Shown here: piece after piece, positions 1 to 9,344 of the stretch
How positions within the stretch are numbered: the stretch's first letter is position 1
How the letters are laid out: each line of letters begins with the position of its first letter
Source: Catenovulum sp. 2E275
GTDB taxonomy: Bacteria; Pseudomonadota; Gammaproteobacteria; Enterobacterales; Alteromonadaceae
Direction: 5' to 3'
Assembly: GCF_025515275.1 (NCBI RefSeq)
Contig: NZ_JAOPFU010000002.1
Span: 62,001-126,000, forward strand
Length of the DNA stretch: 64,000 bases
Program-made: the position numbers and the translations under genes
The notes under the pieces: model-generated
Told to the model about the DNA's origin: nothing
Databases searched by the model: none
The model's input: only the letters and a program-made list of their open reading frames with translations

Positions 1-306
1 ATTCCACAAGCTATGCTCTGTGGCAATGCGAATACTGGCTTGCTGATTTTCTGGTAAATTAACTGCCTGTTTGGCCTGCTCCCAAGTTTGCACTAAATTA
101 AGTGCAAACCCGGCAAAGCGCTCCCCATCCTGAGTCAGCTTTGCACCGGCACGGTTACGAATAAAAAGCGCTTTTCCCAGCGCATCTTCCAAAGCTTTAA
201 CTCTAGCAGTAACAGTAGTTTGCGTTACATTAAGGCGTTGAGCCGCTTCGTTAAAAGTGCCGGAACTCATAATTTCCAAAAAAGTTTTAGCTAGCTCAAT
301 ATCCAT
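1..306 (-). CDS. LysR-family transcriptional regulator, N-terminal part (cut by window edge)
   Basis: The start is the ATG at 306-304 on the minus strand, and the frame stays open to base 1, so only the first 102 residues are visible. They begin MDIELAKTFLEIMSSGTFNE and continue with the winged helix-turn-helix typical of LysR proteins (AAQRLNVTQTTVTARVKALE, then LGKALFIRNR). The effector-binding domain lies outside the window. The gene is divergent from the HPP membrane-protein gene at 427, with about 120 bases between them. LysR proteins often control the divergent neighbour, so it may regulate that gene; this is inference. The target and ligand cannot be told. Confidence 0.9.
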   Translation of the reverse strand, partial: MDIELAKTFLEIMSSGTFNEAAQRLNVTQTTVTARVKALEDALGKALFIRNRAGAKLTQDGERFAGFALNLVQTWEQAKQAVNLPENQQASIRIATEHSLWN

Positions 307-426
307 AAAACCCCATTTTAGTGCAAATTTTTTGCATTTAAATATCATTATTATTCATTATACACAAATATAAATTATCCCTATTATTTGCAACCGTTTT
401 GCCAAATGAGTTGTAAATATTCCTAG

Positions 427-1371
427 ATGTTTGTAAATAAAGTAAAAAATCGTGTCACTTATCTTTTAAAAGAAACCCGTTTATTTTTAGGATTAGAGGC
501 CAGTACCACCTCACATGCTGAAAAAATCATTTCAGGCATAGGTGCAATTTTAGGCATTTTATTTACCCAAAAAATTACGCTGCAATACTTTGATCCACAC
601 ACATCTTTATTTTTAGTTGGTTCAATGGGGGCTACCGCAGTATTAATTTTTGCATTACCGCACGGGGTTTTATCTCAGCCGTGGAATGTATTTGCAGGCC
701 ATATTTTATCAGCCATTGTTGGTGTGAGTTGCCAGCAACTTGTTCAAGATCCTTATTTAGCAGCTGCACTGGCTGTTGGTTTGGCAATTTGTGTTATGCA
801 TTATACCCATAGTTTGCACCCGCCCGGCGGTGCAACCGCACTATTTTGTGTAATGGGTGGCGAGCAAGTTCACCAGCTTGGATTTAACTTTATTTATACA
901 CCACTGCTGCTTAACTTAGTGTGTTTAATGCTCATCGCATTTACTTTTAATTTATGTTTTCACTGGCGACGTTATCCGGCACATTTAAATTTTGCTGGTA
1001 AAACACATACGCCATCTAGCTATCAACTGAGTCAGGAAGATTTTACTGCTGCACTTCGCCAGCAAAATTCTTATATTGATGTTAGCTCAGAAGAGTTGGC
1101 CGAAATTTTTAGTAATGCAATTGAACATGCCCAAAATAATAAGCCACAAAAAAGATTAACGATTTCACTTAATCATTATTACAGTAACGCTGGATTAGGT
1201 GAATATTGGAGTGTCAGACAAGTAATAGAAATCCGCCGCACCCAACTTAAATATAAAGTAGTTGCAGGTAACGAGGCTGGCACAACGGGTGAAACTTATA
1301 TTAAAAGCTTTAAAAAATGGGCAAAACATGAAGTGCACTCAGTTGATAAACATTGGATGAAACGCCCCTAA
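427..1371 (+). CDS. HPP family integral membrane protein
   Basis: The protein has 314 residues. About the first 190 are hydrophobic and hold several membrane helices with the family signature HSLHPPGGATAL near residue 130. The remaining ~120 residues are soluble and hydrophilic. HPP-domain proteins are inner-membrane proteins; some have been linked to nitrite or other small-anion transport, but the substrate here is unknown. The soluble tail has no CBS pair that I can recognise. The ATG start follows an AT-rich leader without a strong ribosome-binding site. The divergent LysR gene is a plausible regulator. Confidence 0.82.
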   Translation: MFVNKVKNRVTYLLKETRLFLGLEASTTSHAEKIISGIGAILGILFTQKITLQYFDPHTSLFLVGSMGATAVLIFALPHGVLSQPWNVFAGHILSAIVGVSCQQLVQDPYLAAALAVGLAICVMHYTHSLHPPGGATALFCVMGGEQVHQLGFNFIYTPLLLNLVCLMLIAFTFNLCFHWRRYPAHLNFAGKTHTPSSYQLSQEDFTAALRQQNSYIDVSSEELAEIFSNAIEHAQNNKPQKRLTISLNHYYSNAGLGEYWSVRQVIEIRRTQLKYKVVAGNEAGTTGETYIKSFKKWAKHEVHSVDKHWMKRP

Positions 1372-1387
1372 AATAATCAAGATACTG

Positions 1388-1798
1388 CTATTCAGGAAAA
1401 CCTGAAAAAGCTTTAATCTGTTCTAGCTTGTTATCCCAATTAGCTTTACTGCCAACAAAAATATTGGCATCAGGTTTAAGCTGAATATCTGAATCCAAAC
1501 AACCAGCAGGTACAACTAGCATAGCTGAGTTGTTTACTTGTACCGGCAAAGCTGAACCACAGTGTTGACAGAAACATTTATTATGACGAGTATCTTCCAG
1601 CCTGAAAACCTTAAGATCAGATTCACCGCTTAACCATGTTATTTTAGCGAATTTCGAAAATAAATTAGCAGCATGTGCCGACCCTGTATCTTTTCGGCAA
1701 TATGAACAATGGCACAAGTAAAAATGCTCAAATTCACCTTCAATTTCAAATTTTACAGAACCACATAAACAAGCCCCTTGGTACATATATTTCTCCAT
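1388..1798 (-). CDS. GFA family (glutathione-dependent formaldehyde-activating-like) zinc protein
   Basis: This is a 136-residue protein with the cysteine pattern of the GFA/Mss4-like fold: C10-x-C12, C29-x-C31-x2-C34 (CHCSYC) and C75-x-C77-x2-C80 (CFCQHC). These would bind one structural and one catalytic zinc. Family members include S-(hydroxymethyl)glutathione synthase, but most are uncharacterised, so a formaldehyde role is not proven here. The gene starts only ten bases after the RES toxin stop and runs the same way, so it may be the last gene of the toxin-antitoxin transcript. No terminator was seen between them. Confidence 0.85.
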   Translation of the reverse strand: MEKYMYQGACLCGSVKFEIEGEFEHFYLCHCSYCRKDTGSAHAANLFSKFAKITWLSGESDLKVFRLEDTRHNKCFCQHCGSALPVQVNNSAMLVVPAGCLDSDIQLKPDANIFVGSKANWDNKLEQIKAFSGFPE

Positions 1799-1808
1799 TC
1801 AAAATGAT

Positions 1809-2567
1809 TTAAGCCAATAAAGGAAATTGTCCGTCTACCAAAAAGTCAGCTAAAGCAAAACTTTGTAGTGTTTCATTTCTACTATAAAAGCTGACTTCTT
1901 GCTGATTTGACTGACATAACCAGTTAACCATTTGCTCAGGCACGGTTGAACAAATTGCTTTAGCCTGAGCAATTGCAAGATTAGTTTGGGCGGTATTGCT
2001 AAATTTATCTCGTGCAGAATAAAAACGAATTAACTCCACCTGCTTTTGCTCCGTTAAATACTCACCCAACTTTTGGGTAAAACTATAATCAGCAGGATTG
2101 GTTAATATTGGCTTAAATTCAGTTAATGAATTCGCTGTTAAATCTACCGTTTGATTTGATTTAACCTTAACCGAAAACATTAAATGTTCAGATTTAACCG
2201 GCTTGCTATACGGCTCTTGCATCGCCAATAAAAAAGCAAAGCGATAAAACGCAGCTTCGGCTAAGGCCGTTAATTTATCTTCACTGGCATAAAAAAAGCT
2301 TGGCATAAATTGATGACCAAACCTTGAACCATACTTTAAAGGTGGATAACGAAAAGGGGTAGCAATCAAATAATGTAATGACTGATGCTCAGCAGGCAAT
2401 GTCGGTTTATTCTGTTCTAATAAGTCTTCTAACAGAGCTTGTTCTTCTAAACTATCAACCAAACTTGTAGTTGCCACCTGCTCCTGACTTTCAACAAAAC
2501 GATAAACCTGCGCCTGGTATTGACTGTAAAATTCAATTTTTTCGATGCATTGTTTTAATAAATCCAT
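1809..2567 (-). CDS. RES domain toxin (NAD+ phosphorylase type)
   Basis: This is a 252-residue protein with the RES-domain core: the conserved Arg in ATPFRYPPLKYGSRFG, the Tyr in PSFFYAS, the Glu in LTALAEAAFYR and a later Ser-containing segment FYSARDKFSN. RES toxins are ADP-ribosyltransferase-like enzymes that deplete NAD+. The gene lies 41 bases downstream of, and on the same strand as, an Xre/MbcA-type antitoxin, the usual antitoxin-first order for this type II family. The protein has an N-terminal extension of about 60 residues before the RES core, as in other COG5654 members. Toxicity is inferred from the family and the pairing. Confidence 0.82.
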   Translation of the reverse strand: MDLLKQCIEKIEFYSQYQAQVYRFVESQEQVATTSLVDSLEEQALLEDLLEQNKPTLPAEHQSLHYLIATPFRYPPLKYGSRFGHQFMPSFFYASEDKLTALAEAAFYRFAFLLAMQEPYSKPVKSEHLMFSVKVKSNQTVDLTANSLTEFKPILTNPADYSFTQKLGEYLTEQKQVELIRFYSARDKFSNTAQTNLAIAQAKAICSTVPEQMVNWLCQSNQQEVSFYSRNETLQSFALADFLVDGQFPLLA

Positions 2568-2608
2568 TTAGTTAACCTATTGAAGCTAAATTTAATTTTA
2601 CCTTAAAT

Positions 2609-2971
2609 TTATACCTTGCCACGCATTGCATCTAAATAAGCATTGGTTTTAAGCAGACCATCAATTTTTAAACACAGTTCACTAGGCTCACCTTTGAGCA
2701 CTTTGTTATAAGTGGAAAACCAATGGCGCATAAACTCGGTATCGCCACCGCCTAACGCATAAAGTGAGCGATACAGCCGGATAAAATGCATTTGCAGTTC
2801 AGCTTGTTTAGAGTCGACAGCAAAGCCTTTGTTTGATTTTCTCGACAAAGTGGATGGATCAACGCCAATAATCTTACTGGCTTGATGAGAAGACACAGCC
2901 AAAGCTTTGTAAGCATTGACATAAGCTTTCATTAATATCTGAGCAGCATCGGGTTTAGCAACGGCTGACAT
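2609..2971 (-). CDS. Xre/MbcA/ParS-type antitoxin
   Basis: This is a 120-residue protein. An N-terminal helix-turn-helix (about residues 10-55, ending GVDPSTLSRKSNKGF) is followed by the C-terminal toxin-binding region (GEPSELCLKIDGLL, then YLDAMRGKV). The final YLDAxR motif is characteristic of this antitoxin family. It should bind and neutralise the RES toxin encoded just downstream and repress its own promoter. Several inverted repeats within 100 bases upstream of the start are candidate operators. Length and order match known RES-Xre modules. Confidence 0.85.
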   Translation of the reverse strand: MSAVAKPDAAQILMKAYVNAYKALAVSSHQASKIIGVDPSTLSRKSNKGFAVDSKQAELQMHFIRLYRSLYALGGGDTEFMRHWFSTYNKVLKGEPSELCLKIDGLLKTNAYLDAMRGKV

Positions 2972-2980
2972 AAAACCTCC

Positions 2981-3061
2981 ATTGATTAAAAATCAATCTA
3001 TGGTTAATCATAACCGGTTTTATTGCATTTGCAACAATAAAACAAATAAAAAAGCAAATGC
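2981..3061 (-). promoter_or_regulatory. Candidate operator/promoter region of the Xre-RES operon
   Basis: Between the antitoxin start and the terminator lie clustered inverted repeats: ATTGATT-AAA-AATCAAT (2981-2997), GGTTA-N4-TAACC (3002-3015) and GTTTTATTG-N9-CAATAAAAC (3017-3043). An octamer GCATTTGC (3025-3032) recurs inverted as GCAAATGC (3054-3061). Antitoxins of this family autorepress by binding palindromes at their promoter. Which repeat is the true operator cannot be decided by eye. Confidence 0.45.
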
Positions 3062-3100
3062 AAGAAAAATAGTGAAAATAAAAATGCCAATAACCCATAA

Positions 3101-3134
3101 AAAAACCTGAGTTAATTGCTTAACTCAGGTTTTT
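3101..3134. terminator. Bidirectional rho-independent terminator after lpdA
   Basis: This is a perfect inverted repeat AAAAACCTGAGTTAA / TTAACTCAGGTTTTT with a four-base loop TTGC. The A and T tracts make it symmetric, so it can act on either strand. It ends the leftward pdh transcript, whose lpdA stop is at 3161, and separates it from the toxin-antitoxin promoter. Confidence 0.88.
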
Positions 3135-3160
3135 AAATTTCTTAATTTTGAAAAGTTAAA

Positions 3161-4594
3161 TTACTTTTTCTTAACCGCTTTTTTATTGGGTAAGTCAGTA
3201 ATTGAACCTTCATAAATTTCAGCGGCTAAACCAACTGATTCGTGTAACGTTGGGTGAGCGTGAATGGTTAATGCGATATCTTCTGCATCTGCGCCCATTT
3301 CAACCGCTAAACAAACTTCACCTAATAATTCACCTGCATTGCTACCAACCATAGCGCCGCCTAATAATCTGTGATCATCTTTATCAAAGATCATTTTAGT
3401 AAAACCATCGGTTGCATTTGAAGCAATTGCACGGCCAGAAGCTGCCCAAGGGAATACAGCTACTTCATAGTTAATACCTTGCTCTTTTGCTTCTTTTTCA
3501 GTTAAACCAGCCCATGCAACTTCAGGGTCAGTATAAGCAATAGATGGGATAACTTTAGGTTCAAAATAATGTTTTTTACCTGCAATCACTTCTGCTGCCA
3601 CATGCGCTTCGTGAACGGCTTTGTGAGCAAGCATTGGCTGGCCAACAATATCACCAATTGCATAAATGTGCGGAACATTTGTACGTAGTTGTTTATCAAC
3701 GTTAATAAAGCCACGGTCAGTTACTTCTACACCGGCTTTATCAGCATCAATTAATAAACCGTTTGGTGCGCGGCCTACTGCAACTAATACAGCATCGTAT
3801 TTAACTGGCTCTGCCGGTGCTTTTTTACCTTCAAAGCTAACATAAATACCGTCATCTTTTGCTTCAACCGCAGTCACTTTGGTTTCAAGCATAATGTCGT
3901 TGAATTTTTTGCTGATTGACTTGGTAAAAGTTTTAATAATGTCTTTATCGGCTGCTGGAATAAGTTGGTCCATAAACTCAACAACATCAATTTTAGCGCC
4001 TAATGCACTATAAACTGAGCCCATTTCTAAACCGATAATACCACCGCCTAAAATTAACATTTTTTCTGGTACAAATGGCATTTCCAGCGCATCTGTAGAA
4101 TCCCAAACACGCGCATCGTCATGTGGAATAAATGGTAATTTAACTGGGCGAGAGCCAGCAGCAATAATTGCATTATCAAAGTTTACAGTAGTCACCGTGC
4201 CATCTTCTGCGGTTACCGTAAGGCTGTTAGCACCTGTAAATTTACCAAAACCATTTACGGTTTTAACTTTACGCATTTTAGCCATACCGTCTAAACCGCC
4301 GGTTAACTGGCCAATCACTTTGTTTTTGTGAGCGCGAAGTTTATCAATATCCACTTCAGGTTTACCAAAAGTAACCCCTTCGTGTTCCATATTTTGTGCA
4401 TCAACTAAGTGTTTAGCAACGTGCAATAAAGCTTTAGATGGAATACAACCAACATTTAAACAAACGCCACCTAAAGTGCTATAACGCTCAACCAAGACAA
4501 CTTCTAACCCTAGATCGGCTGCACGGAAAGCGGCAGAGTAACCGCCAGGGCCTGAGCCTAATACAACGACCTGAGTTTTGATTTCATTACTCAT
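3161..4594 (-). CDS. lpdA: Dihydrolipoyl dehydrogenase (E3)
   Basis: This 477-residue flavoprotein reoxidises dihydrolipoamide of the 2-oxoacid dehydrogenase complexes with NAD+. Visible motifs are the FAD-binding GSGPGGYSAAFRAADLG near the N-terminus, the redox-active disulfide C45-x4-C50 in GGVCLNVGCIPSK, the NAD-binding GGGIIGLEMGSVYS in the middle, the second FAD motif HIYAIGDIVG, and the C-terminal catalytic pair H447/E452 in HPTLHES. Its length equals that of the E. coli enzyme. It is the last gene of the aceE-aceF-lpd cluster, 74 bases after aceF, and is followed by a strong terminator. It probably also serves 2-oxoglutarate dehydrogenase, as in relatives. Confidence 0.97.
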   Translation of the reverse strand: MSNEIKTQVVVLGSGPGGYSAAFRAADLGLEVVLVERYSTLGGVCLNVGCIPSKALLHVAKHLVDAQNMEHEGVTFGKPEVDIDKLRAHKNKVIGQLTGGLDGMAKMRKVKTVNGFGKFTGANSLTVTAEDGTVTTVNFDNAIIAAGSRPVKLPFIPHDDARVWDSTDALEMPFVPEKMLILGGGIIGLEMGSVYSALGAKIDVVEFMDQLIPAADKDIIKTFTKSISKKFNDIMLETKVTAVEAKDDGIYVSFEGKKAPAEPVKYDAVLVAVGRAPNGLLIDADKAGVEVTDRGFINVDKQLRTNVPHIYAIGDIVGQPMLAHKAVHEAHVAAEVIAGKKHYFEPKVIPSIAYTDPEVAWAGLTEKEAKEQGINYEVAVFPWAASGRAIASNATDGFTKMIFDKDDHRLLGGAMVGSNAGELLGEVCLAVEMGADAEDIALTIHAHPTLHESVGLAAEIYEGSITDLPNKKAVKKK

Positions 4595-4668
4595 AAAAAT
4601 CCCCAGTTTTTATTAATTAAGGGCAAAGTTACTCTGCCCTATTTTGTCTATGAGAAGTTCAGCGCAAG

Positions 4669-6597
4669 TTACAGCACTAAACGGCGTAAATCAGTTAAGT
4701 TTTGTGCAATCTCTGTTGAGAAAGCAGCACCTTCAGCACCATCAATCACTCGGTGATCGTATGATAATGAAAGCGGAACCATTAAGCGTGGCTCAAACTC
4801 TTTACCATTCCACTTAGGTTTAAAGTCAGACTTAGATACACCTAAGATACCGACTTCTGGTGCATTTACGATAGGGGTAAATGCAGTACCACCAATACCA
4901 CCCAAGCTTGAAATAGTAAAAGTACCACCTTGCATATCAGCCGCTTTTAACTGGCCAGCACGCGCTTTTTTGGAGACAACAATGAGCTCTTCAGAAAGCT
5001 CTTCAATGCCTTTTTTGTTCACATCACGAATAACAGGAACAACTAGACCACCCGGTGTTGCTACTGCAATACCAATATTGATGAATTTCTTAACAATTAA
5101 ACTGCCGCCATCTTCCGATAACGAAGAGTTAAAGTTAGGAAACTTCTCTAGCGCCTTAGCAACTGCTTTCATGATAAATACTAACGGAGTAATTTTTAAA
5201 CCCGTTTGCTTTTTAGCATGGTAATCATTTTGCGCCTTACGGAACGCTTCAAGATCCGTAATGTCAGCTTCATCAAATTGTGTTACATGCGGAATGGTTG
5301 CCCAGTTTCGGTGTAAGAAAGGACCAGAGATTTTAGTAATTCGGCTAAGTTCTTTTTCTTCAACTTCACCAAATTTACTATGATCAATTGGTTTAACCGG
5401 CACAATTTGCAATACATTATCACCCGCTGGCGCTGAGCCTGCGGCTGATTTAGGTTTAGCTAACTCTGCTTTAACCCAGTTTTGGACATCTTCTTTTAAG
5501 ATTCGACCTTTAGGACCAGTTGCCGGAACTAAAGTTAAATCAACACCAAATTCACGCGCAGTACGGCGAACGGATGGTGAAGCATGTACATTTTTGCTTG
5601 GTTTAGACGGAGCAACAGCTGCCGCTGGCTCTGCTTTTGCAGGCGCTGGCGCCGCTTTTTCAGGTGCTGGTGCCGAAGCAGCTTTTTCTGCTACAGGTTG
5701 AGGTGCTGAGCCTTTAGTTTCCATTAATACAATTAATGAACCTTCAGACACTTTGTCACCAACTGCAACTTTAATTTCTTTGACTGTACCGGCAAATGGT
5801 GCAGGTACATCCATAGTTGCTTTATCTGTTTCTAACGTAATTAAACCAGCTTCAGCTTCAATTTCGTCACCAACTGCAACTAAAATTTCAATAATATCAA
5901 CGTCAGTATCACCACCGATATCCGGTACTTTTACTTCTTTCATTTCGCTGGCAGCCGGTGCAGATTCAGCAGCAGGCGCAGCTTGCTCGGTTGCAGCCGG
6001 TGCACTTTGCTCAGCAGGCGCTTCACCGCCAGCCGTTTCAAGTAACAGAACTAAAGTGCCTTCTGAGGCTTTATCGCCAACTGCAATTTTTAGCTCTTTT
6101 ACAATACCCGCAGCCGGACAAGGTACGTCCATAGTGGCTTTGTCAGTTTCTAAAGTAATTAAACCATCTTCGGCTGCAACTTCATCACCCACAGCAACTA
6201 ATACTTCAATAACTTCAACATCTGTATCGCCACCAATATCTGGTACTTTTACTTCAATCACTGAACTACCGCCAGCTTGCGGTGCTGCTTTTTCAGCTTC
6301 TTGTGGCGCAGCTTGAGCTTGCTCTGGTTCAGCCTGTGCTTCACTTTCGCTCGCACTTTCACCAGCAGCTTCTACGGTCACAATTAAAGTACCTTCAGAT
6401 ACTTTATCGCCAACTGCAATTTTAATTTCTTTTATTGTGCCTGCAAACGGAGCTGGGATATCCATTGAAGCTTTATCACTTTCAACTGTGATAAGCGAAT
6501 CTTCAGCTTCTACCGTGTCACCAACTGCAACACAAAGCTCAATCACTTCAACTTCATCACCGCCCACATCAGGGACTAAAACATCTTTAATTGCCAT
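4669..6597 (-). CDS. aceF: Pyruvate dehydrogenase E2, dihydrolipoamide acetyltransferase with three lipoyl domains
   Basis: This 642-residue core subunit transfers acetyl groups to CoA. Three lipoyl domains come in tandem, each with the lipoylated lysine in ESDKASMD (K42) or ETDKATMD (near residues 150 and 262). They are separated by Ala/Pro/Glu-rich linkers. An E1/E3-binding domain follows ([16 protein letters not shown], about residues 340-375), then the catalytic domain ending in DHRVIDG (H615, D619). Three lipoyl domains match the E. coli-type enzyme. The start lies 16 bases after the aceE stop, so the two are co-transcribed. The near-identical lipoyl repeats make this gene prone to recombination between copies. 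Confidence 0.97.
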   Translation of the reverse strand: MAIKDVLVPDVGGDEVEVIELCVAVGDTVEAEDSLITVESDKASMDIPAPFAGTIKEIKIAVGDKVSEGTLIVTVEAAGESASESEAQAEPEQAQAAPQEAEKAAPQAGGSSVIEVKVPDIGGDTDVEVIEVLVAVGDEVAAEDGLITLETDKATMDVPCPAAGIVKELKIAVGDKASEGTLVLLLETAGGEAPAEQSAPAATEQAAPAAESAPAASEMKEVKVPDIGGDTDVDIIEILVAVGDEIEAEAGLITLETDKATMDVPAPFAGTVKEIKVAVGDKVSEGSLIVLMETKGSAPQPVAEKAASAPAPEKAAPAPAKAEPAAAVAPSKPSKNVHASPSVRRTAREFGVDLTLVPATGPKGRILKEDVQNWVKAELAKPKSAAGSAPAGDNVLQIVPVKPIDHSKFGEVEEKELSRITKISGPFLHRNWATIPHVTQFDEADITDLEAFRKAQNDYHAKKQTGLKITPLVFIMKAVAKALEKFPNFNSSLSEDGGSLIVKKFINIGIAVATPGGLVVPVIRDVNKKGIEELSEELIVVSKKARAGQLKAADMQGGTFTISSLGGIGGTAFTPIVNAPEVGILGVSKSDFKPKWNGKEFEPRLMVPLSLSYDHRVIDGAEGAAFSTEIAQNLTDLRRLVL

Positions 6598-6613
6598 TGT
6601 TACTATCCCCTAA

Positions 6614-9283
6614 TTAAGCGTAAAGTGGGTTAAGTTTTTCTGGATCAATATTGAATTTAGCAATTGCTTCGCTAACTACTTTCTTTTCAATCTCGCCACG
6701 TTTTGCTAATTCATATAACGATGCTACTACAATGTAATACTCGTTAACTTCAAAGTGAATACGTAAGTTTTCACGGCTATCTGAACGGCCAAAACCGTCA
6801 GTACCTAAAACTCGATAATCAGTTGGCACAAAACCACGAATTTGATCAGCGTATTGCTTCATGTAATCCGTAACCGCAATAGTTGGACCTTTGCTGTCAG
6901 CTAAAACTTGAGTGACATAAGGGACTTTTTCTTCTGCTTCTGGGTGAAGCATATTCCAACGCTCACAGTCTAAACCGTCACGAGCTAATTCATTGAAAGA
7001 GGTAGCAGAATAAACATCTGAGCTAATACCGTATTCTTCAGCTAAAATCTGAGCTGCCGCACGAGCGCGCTCTAAAATCACACCAGATGATAATAAATTA
7101 ACCGATGCTTTCGCTTTTTTAGCTTCGTGGCTTTCTAATTTATAAATACCTTTTTTGATACCTTCTTCTACGCCTTCAGGCATAGGTAACTGAACATAGT
7201 TTTCGTTCATTACAGTTAGGTAATAGAAGATATTTTCGTTATCGCCATACATACGTTTAATACCGTCTTGTACGATAACTGCAATTTCATAACCATACGT
7301 TGGGTCGTAAGTAATACAGTTTGGTACAGTACCAAAATGTAAATGCGAGTGACCATCTTCGTGCTGTAAGCCTTCGCCGTTTAAGGTTGTACGACCAGCA
7401 GTACCACCAATTAAGAAACCACGAGCTTGTAAGTCACCAGCAGCCCACACTAAATCACCCACACGTTGGAAACCAAACATTGAGTAATAAATGTAGAATG
7501 GGATCATTGGTAAATCAGCATGCGAATAAGAAGTCGCCGCAGATACCCAAGACGCCATTGAGCCTAACTCGTTAATCCCTTCCTGTAATACCTGACCTTT
7601 TTTATCTTCACGATAATAAGCAACTTGGTCAGCATCTTGAGGGGTATATTTTTGACCTTCATGCGCATAAATACCAACCTGACGGAATAAGCCTTCCATA
7701 CCAAAAGTACGGGCTTCATCAGGGATAATTGGCACAATGTTTTTACCGATTTTTTTGTCTTTTAATAATGCAGTTAAAACACGTACAAACGCCATAGTCG
7801 TCGAAATTTCTCGACCTTTAGAACCATCAGTAGTTGCTTTAAATGCATCTAATTGAGGGATTTCTAACTGAATAGATGAGTTTTCACGGCGAACCGGCAT
7901 TACACCACCTAATGATTCACGGCGGCTCATCATATATTTATATTCTGGGCTGTTTTCCGGGAAACGATAGTAAGGCAGGTTTTCTAATTCAGAATCAGAA
8001 ATTGGCACATTAAAACGATCACGCATATAACGAATCGCTTCTAAATCCATTTTCTTCACGCCGTGAGCAATGTTTTTACCCTCAGCAGCTTCACCCATAC
8101 CATAACCTTTAACGGTTTTAGCTAAAATAACAGAAGGACGACCTTTTGTTGCTTTGGCTTTAGCATAGGCAGCATAAACTTTAACCGGATCATGACCACC
8201 ACGGTTTAAGCGCCAAATGTCATCGTCTGACATATTAGCAACCATTTCTTTTAACTCAGGGTATTTACCAAAGAAATGCTCACGCGTGAAAGCACCGCCT
8301 TTTGCTTTAAAGTTTTGATATTCACCGTCTACGGTTTCATCCATTAACTTTTGCATTAAGCCGTTGTGATCTTTTTGGAATAATGGATCCCAGTAACGAC
8401 CCCAAACCACTTTAGTTACATCCCAGCCTGCGCCGCGGAATGTACCTTCTAATTCTTGAATAATTTTGCCGTTACCACGTACAGGGCCATCTAAACGCTG
8501 TAAGTTACAGTTAACTACAAAAACTAAATTGTCTAACTCTTCACGAGCAGCTAAACCAATTGCACCTAATGATTCTGGCTCATCAATTTCACCGTCACCT
8601 AAGTAACAATAAACAGTTTGTTCAGAACAATCTTTTAAACCACGATCAGTTAAATATTTTAAGAAGCGAGCCATATAAATAGCCTGCATTGGACCTAAGC
8701 CCATAGAAACTGTCGGGAACTGCCAATAATCAGGCATTAATTTAGGGTGAGGATAAGAAGATAAACCATCAGCAAATGCTTCCTGACGGAAGTTATCTAA
8801 TTGTGATTCGCTTAAACGACCTTCAACAAACGAACGCGCATAAATACCAGGCGAAATATGACCTTGGAAATAAACTAAATCACCACCATCTTTTTCGTTT
8901 GGAGCACGGAAAAAATGGTTAAAACCAACATCGTACAACATAGCTGATGATTGGAAACTAGAAATATGACCGCCTAGCTCTAAATCTTTTTTCGAGCCAC
9001 GCACAACCATCATCATTGCATTCCAGCGAATAACCGCACGAATTCTGGCTTCAAGCTCAGGATCACCCGGCATATTAGGCTCTTGCCCAGCAGGAATAGT
9101 GTTCTTATACGCTGTCGTTGCATCAAAAGGTAAATGCGCACCATTACGGCGAGATGTTTCGATCATCTGCTCGATTAAATAATGTGCACGTTCCGGACCT
9201 TCATTTGCAAGAACTGATTCAATCGAGTCAATCCAATCACTGGTTTCGATTGGATCAACATCGTGATTAAGGACGTCAGACAT
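6614..9283 (-). CDS. aceE: Pyruvate dehydrogenase E1 component (homodimeric type)
   Basis: This 889-residue thiamine-diphosphate enzyme decarboxylates pyruvate and acetylates E2 lipoyl groups. It is the single-chain E1 typical of gammaproteobacteria. The ThDP/Mg-binding region is visible near residue 230 (YLGDGEIDEPES, then VNCNLQRLDGPVRGNG). The transketolase-like middle and C-terminal domains follow (for example LNGEGLQHEDGHSH). It lies downstream of pdhR with 61 bases between them and upstream of aceF. Control by PdhR and by oxygen is suggested by boxes upstream of pdhR. Confidence 0.98.
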   Translation of the reverse strand: MSDVLNHDVDPIETSDWIDSIESVLANEGPERAHYLIEQMIETSRRNGAHLPFDATTAYKNTIPAGQEPNMPGDPELEARIRAVIRWNAMMMVVRGSKKDLELGGHISSFQSSAMLYDVGFNHFFRAPNEKDGGDLVYFQGHISPGIYARSFVEGRLSESQLDNFRQEAFADGLSSYPHPKLMPDYWQFPTVSMGLGPMQAIYMARFLKYLTDRGLKDCSEQTVYCYLGDGEIDEPESLGAIGLAAREELDNLVFVVNCNLQRLDGPVRGNGKIIQELEGTFRGAGWDVTKVVWGRYWDPLFQKDHNGLMQKLMDETVDGEYQNFKAKGGAFTREHFFGKYPELKEMVANMSDDDIWRLNRGGHDPVKVYAAYAKAKATKGRPSVILAKTVKGYGMGEAAEGKNIAHGVKKMDLEAIRYMRDRFNVPISDSELENLPYYRFPENSPEYKYMMSRRESLGGVMPVRRENSSIQLEIPQLDAFKATTDGSKGREISTTMAFVRVLTALLKDKKIGKNIVPIIPDEARTFGMEGLFRQVGIYAHEGQKYTPQDADQVAYYREDKKGQVLQEGINELGSMASWVSAATSYSHADLPMIPFYIYYSMFGFQRVGDLVWAAGDLQARGFLIGGTAGRTTLNGEGLQHEDGHSHLHFGTVPNCITYDPTYGYEIAVIVQDGIKRMYGDNENIFYYLTVMNENYVQLPMPEGVEEGIKKGIYKLESHEAKKAKASVNLLSSGVILERARAAAQILAEEYGISSDVYSATSFNELARDGLDCERWNMLHPEAEEKVPYVTQVLADSKGPTIAVTDYMKQYADQIRGFVPTDYRVLGTDGFGRSDSRENLRIHFEVNEYYIVVASLYELAKRGEIEKKVVSEAIAKFNIDPEKLNPLYA

Positions 9284-9344
9284 ATTGTTTTCCTTTATCG
9301 TTAGGCTTGCAAAGCTTAAACCGCATTTGCTTCATCTAGCCAAT

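Noticed and set aside
5753-6316. 187-codon frame opposite aceF
   Set aside because: It is the shadow of the repetitive lipoyl domains and linkers of aceF; the composition is a Ser/Thr/Ala-rich mirror and there is no start signal.
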